Part shown: positions 7,386 to 14,066 of the stretch, piece after piece
How positions within the stretch are numbered: position 1 is the stretch's first letter
Layout: each line of letters opens with the position of its first letter
Assembly (NCBI GenBank): GCA_031406795.1
Contig: JANOHV010000201.1
Location: forward strand, 1 to 27,493
Length of the DNA: 27,493 bases
Origin: DATDCY01 sp031406795 [NCBI: Candidatus Rokuibacteriota bacterium]
Lineage (GTDB): Bacteria; JAUVQV01
Direction of reading: 5' to 3'
The notes under the pieces: model-generated
What the model was told of the DNA's origin: nothing
The model's input: the letters and a program-made list of their open reading frames with translations, nothing else
Database searches by the model: none
Made by a program: the position numbers and the translations under genes

Positions 7386-7888
7386 GTGCCGCTGATGTAG
7401 GCTTCGATCCGCCCGAGGCGCTCCTCCTGGTCCGCGAGCAGGGCCTTCACGAGGTCGCCGATGGAGACCATCCCGACCAGCAGTCCCTCGTCGACCACCG
7501 GCAGGTGCCGCAGGAAGCGTTCGGTCATCAGCGCCAGGCACTCGCCGACGGTCGTCGTGGTGGTCACGGTCACCGGCGGCGTCCCCATGATCTCCGCGAC
7601 GGTAGTCTCGTGGGAGTTCTTGCCGATCAGGATCACTTTGCGGGCGTAGTCACGTTCGCTGACGACCCCGACCACCCGCCCGCCCTCCATGACGATCAGG
7701 GCGCCGATGTTCCGTCTGGCCATCTCGCTGAGCGCGTCGTACACCGAACTCTTGGGCTCGATCGTGGAGACCTCGCGGGAGGCCTTTTGCTGGAGCACGA
7801 CTCGGATCGGGGTTACCCCCTTACCGGATTTCGGGAGGATCTCCGCGATATTGTCGAAATGCCCATTCTGCTTCCCTGCCTGTCCCAT
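7373..7888 (-). CDS. CBS-domain pair protein
   Basis: A 171-residue soluble protein made of one Bateman module: CBS1 at ~30-88 (VSTIEPKSSVYDALSEMARRNIGALIVMEGGRVVGVVSERDYARKV) and CBS2 at ~96-155 (PVTVTTTTTVGECLALMTERFLRHLPVVDEGLLVGMVSIGDLVKALL). Such stand-alone modules bind adenosyl ligands (AMP, ATP, SAM) and modulate a partner. No partner domain or adjacent target is present. Both copies keep the G-(V/M)-V-(S)-x-x-D ligand motif (VVSERD, MVSIGD). The start ATG 7888 has GGGGAGGTG upstream. Confidence 0.9.
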   Translation of the reverse strand: MGQAGKQNGHFDNIAEILPKSGKGVTPIRVVLQQKASREVSTIEPKSSVYDALSEMARRNIGALIVMEGGRVVGVVSERDYARKVILIGKNSHETTVAEIMGTPPVTVTTTTTVGECLALMTERFLRHLPVVDEGLLVGMVSIGDLVKALLADQEERLGRIEAYISGTYPA

Positions 7889-7935
7889 GATCCACCTCCC
7901 CGCTTCCCTGGTTTCCCGACCCGATCTTTAAGGTA

Positions 7936-7963
7936 AAGATAACTCAAGGGGAAAAATGGGCAA
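7936..7963 (-). promoter_or_regulatory. Possible promoter of the CBS gene
   Basis: On the minus strand, TTGCCC (7963-7958), 16 bp and TATCTT (7941-7936) sit in a visibly AT-rich stretch. A 6-bp inverted repeat (ATCTTT-AAGGT-AAAGAT, 7925-7941) overlaps the -10 and could be an operator. Confidence 0.4.
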
Positions 7964-7992
7964 GTGAAAAATTCACATGCCACCGGCACAGC

Positions 7993-9177
7993 ATGTCGAA
8001 ATATTCATCTTCACCCCGGATTGCGCTGCAAGCCGAAAGAGACCGGTTGAATCGGGGATCATCATACCATGCAGTCACAAACATGCATGGTAATCTCCTT
8101 GACGGCGCCACCTGCCGACATTACCATACAGACATGGATCCGCATGGTAAGAATGTTCCCGCCCTTTTTCCCTTGCAGGTACGTACTGCCTATGCCCAGG
8201 TTCTGGAAAGGCTCCTGGACCTGGAAACGGGGGATCGGTTCGCCGCCCTGTCGTCCTTCAGCCTCCTGATAAAGGAGATCGGCGCGCGGAAGTATGCCTA
8301 CGCCCAGGGGCGGACTTCTGACGGCGTCAACCGGCAGATCTACCTCGGTCCCTTTGACCAGCACATGCAGGGGGTGATGGAGCGCTTCAGCCGGTCAAAG
8401 AAGGAGACCGCCTCCCAGCGGGAAGACATCGACGCCACTGCCATGATGCTGCGCGGCACCGAACTGCCCCGGCTTGACCCCGTGGAATGGCGGGTTCTCG
8501 CAGCCCTGGTAGCCGACGGGATCTTCCGCGTGGGTGGCGTGCTGGTGGGTACCGTCGCCTACCGCTGCATCGCCGGGCTGCTGGGAGTGAAACTGCCGTC
8601 GGCTTCGGCCATCACCGCCGATCTCGACATTGCGGGCCAAACCCTGCCCATAGCCGTTGTCCCCGAGGTGGTCCGCCCCGAAACCGCCCTCGGACGTCTG
8701 GAGATGGGATTCTCTCCGATGGCCGAGGCCGATCCCGCCTTGCACGGTTCGCGCTTCCAATCTCGCCGTGGGGAGTTCAAGGTCGAGTTTCTCACCCCGC
8801 TCGTCGGCCGGGACTACAGCAAGCGTGTGATGCTGCGGCAATTCGCTGTCCCCGCCATCCCCTTGCGGTTCCTCGACTACCTGATTGAAGGCCCGCAACC
8901 AGCACTGGCACTGGGCAGAAAAGCGTTGCTCGTGCGCGTACCGGCACCGGCTCGATTTGCTGTACACAAACTGATCGTCTCTCAGGAGCGCCGGGGCGTC
9001 CCCCTGAAGACGCAGAAGGACTTGGAACAATCGTACGATCTCCAAAGGGCACTCGCTGCTCTCGATCCCGAGGGGCTGGAAGAAGCGTTCAAGGATGCCC
9101 GGAACCGAGGCCCGGGCTGGGCGCGGCGGGTGGATGCCGGCATGCGGGCGATGACCAGAATCTTCGGTTCGCCATAA
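7993..9177 (+). CDS. Nucleotidyltransferase-fold protein (GSU2403/NTP_transf_8-like)
   Basis: The core at ~165-390 carries the nucleotidyltransferase signature GGVLVGTVAYRCIAGLLGVKL followed by ITADLDIA (DxD-like acidic pair). It continues with VEFLTPLVGR, RFLDYLIEGPQPALAL, VRVPAPARFAVHKLIVSQER and KTQKDLEQSYDL, as in AbiEii/GSU2403-type proteins that bind NTP. Those families include toxins of abortive-infection systems, but no AbiEi-like partner is adjacent, so a toxin role is only a possibility. The N-terminus is uncertain. ATG 7993, 8083 and 8134 all lack a Shine-Dalgarno, and two palindromic pairs lie at 8065-8150. The conserved part begins near VRTAYAQVLERLLDLETG (~8178). A start inside or after the palindromes would make them an operator. 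Confidence 0.65.
   Translation: MSKYSSSPRIALQAERDRLNRGSSYHAVTNMHGNLLDGATCRHYHTDMDPHGKNVPALFPLQVRTAYAQVLERLLDLETGDRFAALSSFSLLIKEIGARKYAYAQGRTSDGVNRQIYLGPFDQHMQGVMERFSRSKKETASQREDIDATAMMLRGTELPRLDPVEWRVLAALVADGIFRVGGVLVGTVAYRCIAGLLGVKLPSASAITADLDIAGQTLPIAVVPEVVRPETALGRLEMGFSPMAEADPALHGSRFQSRRGEFKVEFLTPLVGRDYSKRVMLRQFAVPAIPLRFLDYLIEGPQPALALGRKALLVRVPAPARFAVHKLIVSQERRGVPLKTQKDLEQSYDLQRALAALDPEGLEEAFKDARNRGPGWARRVDAGMRAMTRIFGSP
8065..8150. promoter_or_regulatory. Two inverted-repeat pairs, likely operator of the nucleotidyltransferase gene
   Basis: TACCATGCA (8065-8073) and TGCATGGTA (8084-8092) are exact complements with a 10-nt spacer. TTACCAT (8121-8127) and ATGGTAA (8144-8150) repeat the same half-site with a 16-nt spacer. 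CATGGTAA occurs identically at 8086-8093 and 8143-8150. Four copies of one half-site within 86 bp is the layout of a cooperative repressor operator. Confidence 0.55.
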
Positions 9178-9194
9178 CAGAAGAACCGTCAGAT
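9134..9194 (+). repeat. Direct repeat copy A (end of nucleotidyltransferase gene)
   Basis: This stretch, encoding AGMRAMTRIFGSP-stop, recurs imperfectly at 9471-9529 (AGMRAMGRVFGLP, then open). It shows 18 of 20 identity in the first part and then scattered changes, ending in a shared CAGATT. The second copy is taken as the 3' tail of a lost paralogue. Confidence 0.6.
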
Positions 9195-9230
9195 TCCAGA
9201 GAGACCCTGACTGCGGCATGCGCGATTGGT

Positions 9231-9413
9231 GCGTCCTGCCGGGTCTTGGCGGTAGTAGGCGCTGAGAACGCGATAGAGCTCGGAGCTGTGCTTCTGCAGC
9301 GCCAGGGGGCGGTCGAAGAACTCCTCGGTCGCCACCGCGAAGAACTCGGCCTCGCTTGTCGCCCCGTAGGCGTCGAGGAAGGTCTTGTGCCCTTTCTCGG
9401 CGAGGCGGTGGTC
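9231..9413 (-). pseudogene. Remnant of an M90 (MtfA-type) metallopeptidase gene, 3' part only
   Basis: On the minus strand, about 60 codons read HRLAEKGHKTFLDAYGAT, then SEAEFFAVATEEFFDRP, and end ELYRVLSAYYRQDPAG. This closely follows the C-terminal region of MtfA/M90 peptidases (the YGATNxAEFFAVATExFFERP ... FYRQDP pattern). The HExxH zinc motif that should lie upstream is absent, and the frame runs into unrelated sequence on both sides. It is therefore a decayed fragment, not a working peptidase. Confidence 0.65.
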
Positions 9414-9470
9414 GCGGAACCAGTGCAACATGGGATGGTAGTGTACGTCCCGATCGCAGGCATCACAACA

Positions 9471-9529
9471 ACGCCGGGATGCGGGCGATGGGCAGGGTCT
9501 TCGGCCTACCACAACAGGAGTATCAGATT
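9471..9529 (+). pseudogene. Fragment of a second nucleotidyltransferase gene (repeat copy B)
   Basis: It encodes NAGMRAMGRVFGLP, the counterpart of the last residues of the intact gene ending at 9177. Some 45 bp on, ATGCCGAAATATGTGTC (9576-) resembles the intact gene's first codons at 7993 (19 of 23 nt identical) and stops after ten codons. Both are treated as debris of a duplication. Confidence 0.5.
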
Positions 9530-9593
9530 TATTGCGAAGACGGATCTGGAATATATCTCCAACACGCCACTGCCCATGCCGAAATATGTGTCT

Positions 9594-10058
9594 TCACCTT
9601 TGGGGTAAAGACGCAGTGGCGTCCTGGATGTCGGCCCCGGGAAGAGTAATGAAACCCGACTCACGCGCCGCGCTCCGGATGCGCTCGTCGAGCGACAGGA
9701 GAGCGACCCCGGGGACCGCGGCGCGTGCCGCAATCGCCGTCGCAAGGTGGATCGCGTCAAGGGACCGTATGGGCTCCTTCGGAAAGGGGTGGCGTGCCCG
9801 CTCGACTATCTCTTCGTCGACGTGGAACACGATCCAATGCTCCGCCAGTTGTCGTAGCGTGGCCCTGCGATCGGCAGCGACGGCCTCGGTCAGCAGACCG
9901 AGCGTCGTCGCCCGGATGATGACACGATCGCATTCGATCAAGGTGAGATCGGAGGTGAAGATGAGCTCTGCGCCGGCGAGCGCATCCCGGGAATCCGCTG
10001 AGCCATTCTCGCCAAGCAACCAGGCGAGGATGGCGCTCGATTCCGCGTAAAGGATCAA
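9594..10058 (-). CDS. PIN-domain ribonuclease toxin (VapC-like)
   Basis: A 154-residue PIN-domain protein, expected to be a Mg2+-dependent RNase. The N-terminal acidic position is Glu6 in ILYAESSAILAWLL instead of the commoner Asp. Further acidic residues are Glu43 (LTLIECDRV), the Asp in RSLDAIHLATA and the Asp in LLSLDERIRSAARESGF. The start is TTG 10058, sharing four bases (TTGA) with the stop of the upstream antitoxin gene, a typical coupled toxin-antitoxin arrangement. Its 3' end runs into the nucleotidyltransferase debris. The toxin frame is intact, so with its antitoxin this may be the one working addiction module here. Confidence 0.85.
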   Translation of the reverse strand: MILYAESSAILAWLLGENGSADSRDALAGAELIFTSDLTLIECDRVIIRATTLGLLTEAVAADRRATLRQLAEHWIVFHVDEEIVERARHPFPKEPIRSLDAIHLATAIAARAAVPGVALLSLDERIRSAARESGFITLPGADIQDATASLPQR

Positions 10059-10345
10059 CGCGGGCCCCGCTCCTCATCAAGCAGCTTGAGTACTTCGCCC
10101 TTCGGCATGAAGGGGACGTACCGTGGATACAAGTCCGGGCGGTTTTCCGAACCCTGCCGCACCCGTCCCTGACGGACAAGTATCATTAAGCCGGGATAGG
10201 GAGATTCCAACGTGGACGGACCCGGCTCACGAAGCGTGGCGACGACGGCACCTCGGTCGGTGACGAGAATCTCCTCGCCCTGTCGTACAAGACGTAGGTA
10301 CTCACTCAGTCGGTTCTTGAGTTCCCGGACGCCAACAACTTTCAT
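10055..10345 (-). CDS. Phd/YefM-type antitoxin
   Basis: A 96-residue antitoxin. MKVVGVRELKNRLSEYLRLVRQGEEILVTDRGAVVATLRE is the Phd/YefM DNA-binding fold (residues 1-45), and the C-terminal half, rich in Pro and charged residues, would wrap the PIN toxin. An open frame extends to 10414, but the ATG at 10345 gives the family's exact N-terminus. The predicted promoter places the transcript start at or next to this ATG. It lies upstream of and overlaps the toxin gene. Autorepression through the inverted repeat in its promoter is expected for the family. Confidence 0.9.
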   Translation of the reverse strand: MKVVGVRELKNRLSEYLRLVRQGEEILVTDRGAVVATLREPGPSTLESPYPGLMILVRQGRVRQGSENRPDLYPRYVPFMPKGEVLKLLDEERGPR

Positions 10346-10351
10346 AACACC

Positions 10352-10380
10352 AATGTAGCTACGCGAGGCTACATAGTCAA
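10352..10380 (-). promoter_or_regulatory. Promoter and operator of the antitoxin-toxin operon
   Basis: On the minus strand, TTGACT (10380-10375), 17 bp and TACATT (10357-10352) form the promoter. The inverted repeat ATGTAGC (10374-10368) and GCTACAT (10359-10353), with an 8-nt spacer, fills the spacer and overlaps the -10. That is an ideal position for repression by the antitoxin. The -10 ends 6 nt before the ATG and no Shine-Dalgarno is present, so the mRNA is probably leaderless. Confidence 0.7.
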
Positions 10381-10414
10381 TACTTGTTGTCGTTGTGGAG
10401 GGCCCCGGCAGCAA

Positions 10415-10654
10415 TCATGACTGCTCGTAGGCCTTCAAGAAATCATCCCTGCTGATACCGGCCGGGGTGCAGATCGTTCGCAGAGTGGAACTTCTTAACG
10501 TGAGATGGTTGGGCAAGGTCAGGGGAGTCCGACTTCAATCGGCGTTGGCACGAACCAGAGAGATATGCGACCCCTCCCTCACGGGATTGAACCTAAGTGC
10601 CGCCAGCGCCCTCAATACCCTTGCCTTCGGGGCATCGACCGGGAACTTGGTCAT
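10415..10654 (-). pseudogene. hicA: HicA-like mRNA interferase toxin, interrupted by an in-frame TGA
   Basis: From ATG 10654 the frame reads MTKFPVDAPKARVLRALAAL, then FNPVREGSHISLVRANAD. After TGA at codon 40 (10537-10535) it continues in the same frame as SRTPLTLPNHLTLRSSTL and RTICTPAGISRDDFLKAYEQ, ending at codon 80. Both sides fit the HicA/YcfA double-stranded-RNA-binding fold, with the conserved His30 in GSHISLVR. The family usually has Gly at the TGA position (NADG-x-RTPLT), so GGA to TGA is a one-base change. The 39-residue product would lack half the fold. It is coupled to hicB (TGATG, one shared base). A sequencing error is the alternative. Confidence 0.8.
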
Positions 10655-10881
10655 CAAACCGCTACCTGGGTCTCCGCGACGAAAGCTTCGAGAACCGGCA
10701 TGTCGGCATCAAAGGCGTCGGCCCCAAACGATTCGATGTGGAAGCGTATGGCCGATTCCACGTCCGAAACCGCCGTCTCATAGGTATCGCCTTCGCCCAC
10801 AACGACGCCCTTCATGCCGATGGGATAGGCGACATAGCCATCCGCATGCTTTTCGACGATGATCTTGAACTGGTGGGTCAT
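10654..10881 (-). CDS. hicB: HicB-family antitoxin
   Basis: A 75-residue protein: MTHQFKIIVEKHADGYVAYPIGMKGVVVGEGDTYETAVSDVESAIRFHIESFG is the HicB beta-alpha fold with the D-x-x-E helix. No separate DNA-binding tail is obvious in the remaining ~20 residues. The start at ATG 10881 is set by AAGGGGG just upstream. The much longer open frame to 11295 is excluded because it runs through the restriction-gene remnant in a different frame. Gene order is antitoxin first, toxin second. With the toxin broken, HicB would be an orphan, possibly still neutralising HicA made elsewhere. Confidence 0.85.
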   Translation of the reverse strand: MTHQFKIIVEKHADGYVAYPIGMKGVVVGEGDTYETAVSDVESAIRFHIESFGADAFDADMPVLEAFVAETQVAV

Positions 10882-10937
10882 TTCTAATCCCCCTTCAGGA
10901 CAAACTGTAGCAGCGTGATCAGTCTCTTTCCACCAGC

Positions 10938-11169
10938 TCACAGCACCATGCAGAAGTTCTTGTCCGTCGCCCTGCCCCGGTTGTGGAAGCCGCGCGTGAA
11001 ACGCTTGCTCTGCGGTCGCCGCACCGCGTTGACGGTTTGCCACGCGATGATCATCGCCATCACCGTAGTCTTGCCGGCGCCGGTGGCTAGTTTCAGTGCC
11101 AGCCGCATCAGCTGCGGGTTGGCATCGTGGAGAGTTCAGGATGGGGTGATCGAAGAACGGATTTGCCAT
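10938..11169 (-). pseudogene. Remnant of a type III restriction (Res)/DEAD helicase gene with an internal deletion
   Basis: MANPFFDHPILNSP (from ATG 11169) is a typical start of a type III restriction-like helicase. After ~40 nt the frame shifts to DANPQLMRLALKLATGAGKTTVM, continues AMIIAWQTVNAVRRPQSKRFTRGF, and stops at 10938. This piece contains the Walker A motif TGAGKT and, in intact relatives, lies far downstream of the start. The middle and the whole rest of the gene are missing, so only about 70 codons remain. Confidence 0.75.
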
Positions 11170-11389
11170 CCTCACGGAATCCTTTGCTTCATCGCGCGAC
11201 TCCCCATCCGATGGGTAACCACAACAGAATGGAATTTCAGCATTTTCTGCTGATAGCGGAGTGAAAGTCAATTGCAGGCGGGGACCGAAAGGCACGGAGT
11301 ATCCGGGCTCACGTCCAGTGGGTCGTCTTGTTGAACTCTCCTCAGGGAAGCCGGCAGATTCTCTGAGTGCGAATTGTTATCGGAACGCT

Positions 11390-11671
11390 CCGCGCCGGAA
11401 CGGTTTAGTGTTTGGTGCGGGCGCGATTTTTCGTCCTGGCAAGGCGCGCGACGAAGCGCATGCCGAGACGTACGAGTTGTACGTCGCAGGCAGGCGCGAG
11501 GAGCGCAACGCCGCCAGGGCGGCAAAGCGCCCCGCGCAGAATGGTTTGGTGTTTGGTGCGGGCGCGATTTGTCGTCCTGGCAAGGCGTCCGAGGAATCCC
11601 CCGCGGAGGCGTACGAGTTGTACGCCGCACAAGGGGGTGACGAGGCAACGCCGCCAGGGCGGCAAAGCGCC
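11390..11671 (+). repeat. Two tandem copies of a ~141-bp structured repeat
   Basis: Copy 1 is about 11390-11531 and copy 2 about 11532-11671, highly similar at both ends (for example GTGTTTGGTGCGGGCGCGATT and CGCCAGGGCGGCAAAGCGCC). Each holds two hairpins. The first is G(A/G)CGTAC-GAGTT-GTACG(T/C)C at 11467-11485 and 11608-11626. The second is GCCGCC-AG-GGCGGC. Between copies an A-T pair in the first stem becomes G-C, a compensatory change. The array reaches to within seven bases of the hydA stop codon (11678-11680). Short open frames across it are not convincing genes. Confidence 0.8.
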
Positions 11672-11677
11672 CCGCGC

Positions 11678-13012
11678 CTACAGCCGGACCAGGTGCGTGG
11701 AGCAGGAGATGCAGGGGTCGTAGGAGCGCACCAGCATCTCCAGCCCGAGCGTGACCTCCGCGTCGCTCTTGTGCAGGATGCCGGGCACGAAGGCGCGCAT
11801 GTCCTGCTCGATGCTCGCGAGATTCTGGTTCGTCGGGATCACGCAGTCGGCATCCGTGATGATTCCCGCCGCGTCGATCCGGTAGCGGTGGAAGAGGATC
11901 CCGCGCGGCGCCTCGATCGCGCCGACGCCCTCGCCGGCGTGCACCGGGATCCGGTTGGACTCGTTGATGCCGACGACCAGCGCCTCGCCGGCGTCGATCC
12001 CATGCTCGAGCAGGCCGCCGACCAGCCCGATCGCCTCCTCGAGGCAGTGCGCCGCCTCGACCGTCTGCGCCACGGTGTTCAAGAAGGGGTTGTGGCAGGG
12101 GGCCTTGAGCCCGAGCACCCGCGCCGCCTCCTTGCCGCGCGGCAGCAACTTGTCGTGGTTCAGGTTAAAGCGCGCCAGCGCGCCGACCGTGTAGGACTCG
12201 CGCGAGAGGTGCGTGTGCTTGGCGCTCGAGTGCGGCACGACCTTCTCGTTGGTCGCGCGCCGGTACTCCTTCTTCGCGAGGCGCACGCCGTCGGTCGAGC
12301 CGATGTCCCCCGAGAGCAGCGGGTAGGTGCCGTCGTCGGTGGTCAGCGCGACGTACTCGGTCGGGCGCTCGAAATCCGGGAAGCTCAGCGAGGCGATCAG
12401 CGCCACCGTCGCCTCCATGTCGGGGCGCAGCGCGATCAGCGACTCGTGCATCTGCTCGAGATCGCGCTCGGAGGGGATCTTCGTGAAACCGCCGATGATC
12501 GCCGAGATCGGGTGGACGTGGCGCCCGACCAGCACGTCGGAGAGCTGGTTGACGGTCTTCTTCATCCGCAGCGCGCGGCGGACGACCTTCTCGTGGGAGG
12601 CGACCAGCGGCAGGAAACTCTTCGCGCCGACGAGATCGGGCAACGCGAGCAGGTAGATGTGCAGCACGTGCGAGTCGATGAATTCCAGATCCAGCAGCAG
12701 GCGGCGCAGCGCGATCGTCTGCGCCGACGGGATGACGCCGAGCGCCTCCTCGGCGCCCTGGATCGAGGTCAGCGAGTGCGCGCAGGCGCAGATGCCGCAG
12801 ATGCGGCTGGTGATGTGCTGCGCCTCGAAGATCGAGCGGCCGCGCAGCAGCGCCTCGAAGAAGCGCGGGGACTCCACGATGTCGAAGCGGCAGGCCGCGA
12901 GCACGCCGTCCTTGACCTCGACCACGATGTTCCCGTGGCCCTCGACGCGCGTGAGGTACTCGACCTTCACGCCGAGGTTCCGGGGCGGGGTTGATTCGCC
13001 GCTCGCGTTCAT
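11678..13012 (-). CDS. hydA: [NiFe]-hydrogenase large (alpha) subunit, group 3b sulfhydrogenase type
   Basis: This 444-residue catalytic subunit holds the Ni-Fe(CN)2CO site. The L1 motif RICGICACAH gives Cys72 and Cys75. The L2 motif DPCISCSTH gives Cys434 and Cys437, followed by His440 and only four residues, LVRL, the likely tail removed by a maturation protease. All four Ni ligands are Cys, so this is not a selenohydrogenase. The start ATG 13012 overlaps the delta stop (ATGA), so the longer upstream frame is rejected. Last gene of hydBGDA. With the other subunits it should interconvert H2 with NAD(P)H in the cytoplasm and may reduce polysulfide, as in Pyrococcus sulfhydrogenases. No maturation (hyp) genes are in the window. 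Confidence 0.93.
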   Translation of the reverse strand: MNASGESTPPRNLGVKVEYLTRVEGHGNIVVEVKDGVLAACRFDIVESPRFFEALLRGRSIFEAQHITSRICGICACAHSLTSIQGAEEALGVIPSAQTIALRRLLLDLEFIDSHVLHIYLLALPDLVGAKSFLPLVASHEKVVRRALRMKKTVNQLSDVLVGRHVHPISAIIGGFTKIPSERDLEQMHESLIALRPDMEATVALIASLSFPDFERPTEYVALTTDDGTYPLLSGDIGSTDGVRLAKKEYRRATNEKVVPHSSAKHTHLSRESYTVGALARFNLNHDKLLPRGKEAARVLGLKAPCHNPFLNTVAQTVEAAHCLEEAIGLVGGLLEHGIDAGEALVVGINESNRIPVHAGEGVGAIEAPRGILFHRYRIDAAGIITDADCVIPTNQNLASIEQDMRAFVPGILHKSDAEVTLGLEMLVRSYDPCISCSTHLVRL

Positions 13013-13755
13013 GACCGGCCCTCCTCCCGGCAGCGGTTGTACATCTCCATCTTCTTGACGACGTGCTCCAGGCTGATGCCGTGCGCAGTGAGCACCTTGA
13101 GCATCCCCTTCTCGTTCGGGTTGCTGACCAGGCCCCGGCAGCCGTAACAGATGTTGCCGTTGTTGACGCACCAGGAGTTGCAGCCGGCGCGGGTCACCGG
13201 GCCGAGGCAGGTCACCCCCCGGTCGTAGAGGCAGACGTTCTCGTTGCGCTTGCACTCGGTGCAGACCGCCTGGTCGGGCACCGTGTACGGGATCCCCGAG
13301 AGGATGCACTTGAGCACGGTGAGAAACTCGGGGAGGTAGAGCGGACAGCCGTGGATCGAGTATTCCACCGGCACCACCTGGTGCAGCGCGCGGGTCGCCG
13401 TCGTCGGGAAGAGGCGCCGGTCCTCGCCGTAGACGATGCGGCCGACCTCCGTCAGGTCGAGCGCGTTCTTCATGCCGTTGACGCCGCCGGTCGTCGCGCA
13501 CGACCCGAGGGCGACGAGGGTCTTCGTGCGGGCGCGGATCGCCTTGAGCCGCGTGGCCGCGTGCTCGTCGGTGACGCTGCCCTCGACGAAGGCGACATCG
13601 AGAGCGCCGTCCCACTTCTCGGAGATCGCCTCGCGGAACTCGACGATGTCGACCAGGTTCACGATCTCCAGCAGCAGTTCGCCGGCGTTGACCACCTGCA
13701 GCTGGCACCCTTCGCAGCACGACAGATCGAAAAACGCCGTCTTCGGTCGTCTCAT
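13009..13755 (-). CDS. hydD: [NiFe]-hydrogenase small (delta) subunit
   Basis: A 248-residue electron-transfer subunit that docks on the large subunit. The proximal 4Fe-4S cluster motif is SCCEGCQ (Cys14, Cys17), with later ligands in GSCATTGG and HGCPLYLPEF. A C-terminal Cys-rich part (VCTECKRNENVC, CLGPVTRAGCNSWCVNNGNICYGCRG) can bind two more clusters. There is no twin-arginine signal, as expected for a cytoplasmic group 3 enzyme. ATG 13755 has GGAGGAAGGA upstream. It is coupled to hydA by ATGA. It is separated from hydG by ~360 bp of inverted repeats, unusual in an otherwise overlapping operon. Confidence 0.93.
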   Translation of the reverse strand: MRRPKTAFFDLSCCEGCQLQVVNAGELLLEIVNLVDIVEFREAISEKWDGALDVAFVEGSVTDEHAATRLKAIRARTKTLVALGSCATTGGVNGMKNALDLTEVGRIVYGEDRRLFPTTATRALHQVVPVEYSIHGCPLYLPEFLTVLKCILSGIPYTVPDQAVCTECKRNENVCLYDRGVTCLGPVTRAGCNSWCVNNGNICYGCRGLVSNPNEKGMLKVLTAHGISLEHVVKKMEMYNRCREEGRS

Positions 13756-13793
13756 GCGATTCCTTCCTCCACCATGGAGCGCGTCCGTGAGAG

Positions 13794-13988
13794 AGCGGTG
13801 GCGGGGCGGTGCCGGGCGGCCGCTAGCTGCGCCCTCGACCGGAGCCTGTCCGCCCCTGCGCTCGAAGCGTGCAACTCGCCCTGCGGGCTCAAACAGCACG
13901 CTTCGCCCCTGCGGGGACGCTCCGGTGCGGACGCTCCGGGTCCCTCGGGCTCCGCCATGCGACCACCCAGCACCGCCCCGTCACCGCT
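13794..13988. repeat. Nested inverted-repeat element between hydG and hydD
   Basis: The outer arms 13794-13811 and 13971-13988 pair over 18 nt with one wobble. Inside them, CCGGAGC..GTCCGC (13839-13853) pairs with GCGGAC-GCTCCGG (13927-13939). Innermost, CGAAGCGTGC (13863-13872) pairs with GCACGCTTCG (13896-13905) around a GCCC-TGC-GGGC hairpin. A separate CCCC-TGC-GGGG hairpin lies at 13906-13916. The spacer from 13756 to 14113 has no believable gene. Confidence 0.7.
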
Positions 13989-14033
13989 CCTTCCAAAGAC
14001 GGTGATAGCGGAGGGGTGACGCGGAGGGGAGGT

Positions 14034-14066
14034 CTCCATCGGCGGAACGAAGTGAGCACGATGGAG
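14034..14066. repeat. Second hairpin in the hydG-hydD spacer
   Basis: CTCCATCG (14034-14041) and CGATGGAG (14059-14066) are exact complements with a 17-nt loop, in the part of the spacer next to hydG. It may belong to the same inserted element. Confidence 0.5.

Noticed and set aside
10415-10654. Selenocysteine read-through of the hicA TGA
   Set aside because: The family has Gly, not Cys, at this position, and nothing in HicA chemistry calls for Sec. A nonsense mutation explains it better.
10654-11295. 213-residue fusion of a restriction fragment with HicB
   Set aside because: HicB has its own ATG and Shine-Dalgarno at 10881. The upstream part reads the helicase remnant out of frame.
11390-11671. 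CRISPR array
   Set aside because: There are only two long (~141-bp) adjacent copies, without short regular repeats and unique spacers, and no cas genes.
11678-13012. [NiFeSe] (selenocysteine) hydrogenase
   Set aside because: Both Cys codons of the C-terminal DPCISC motif are ordinary Cys and no in-frame TGA occurs.
11678-13720. Extended 680-residue hydrogenase large subunit
   Set aside because: The extra N-terminal part is the hydD gene in the wrong frame. ATG 13012 with ATGA overlap gives the normal length.
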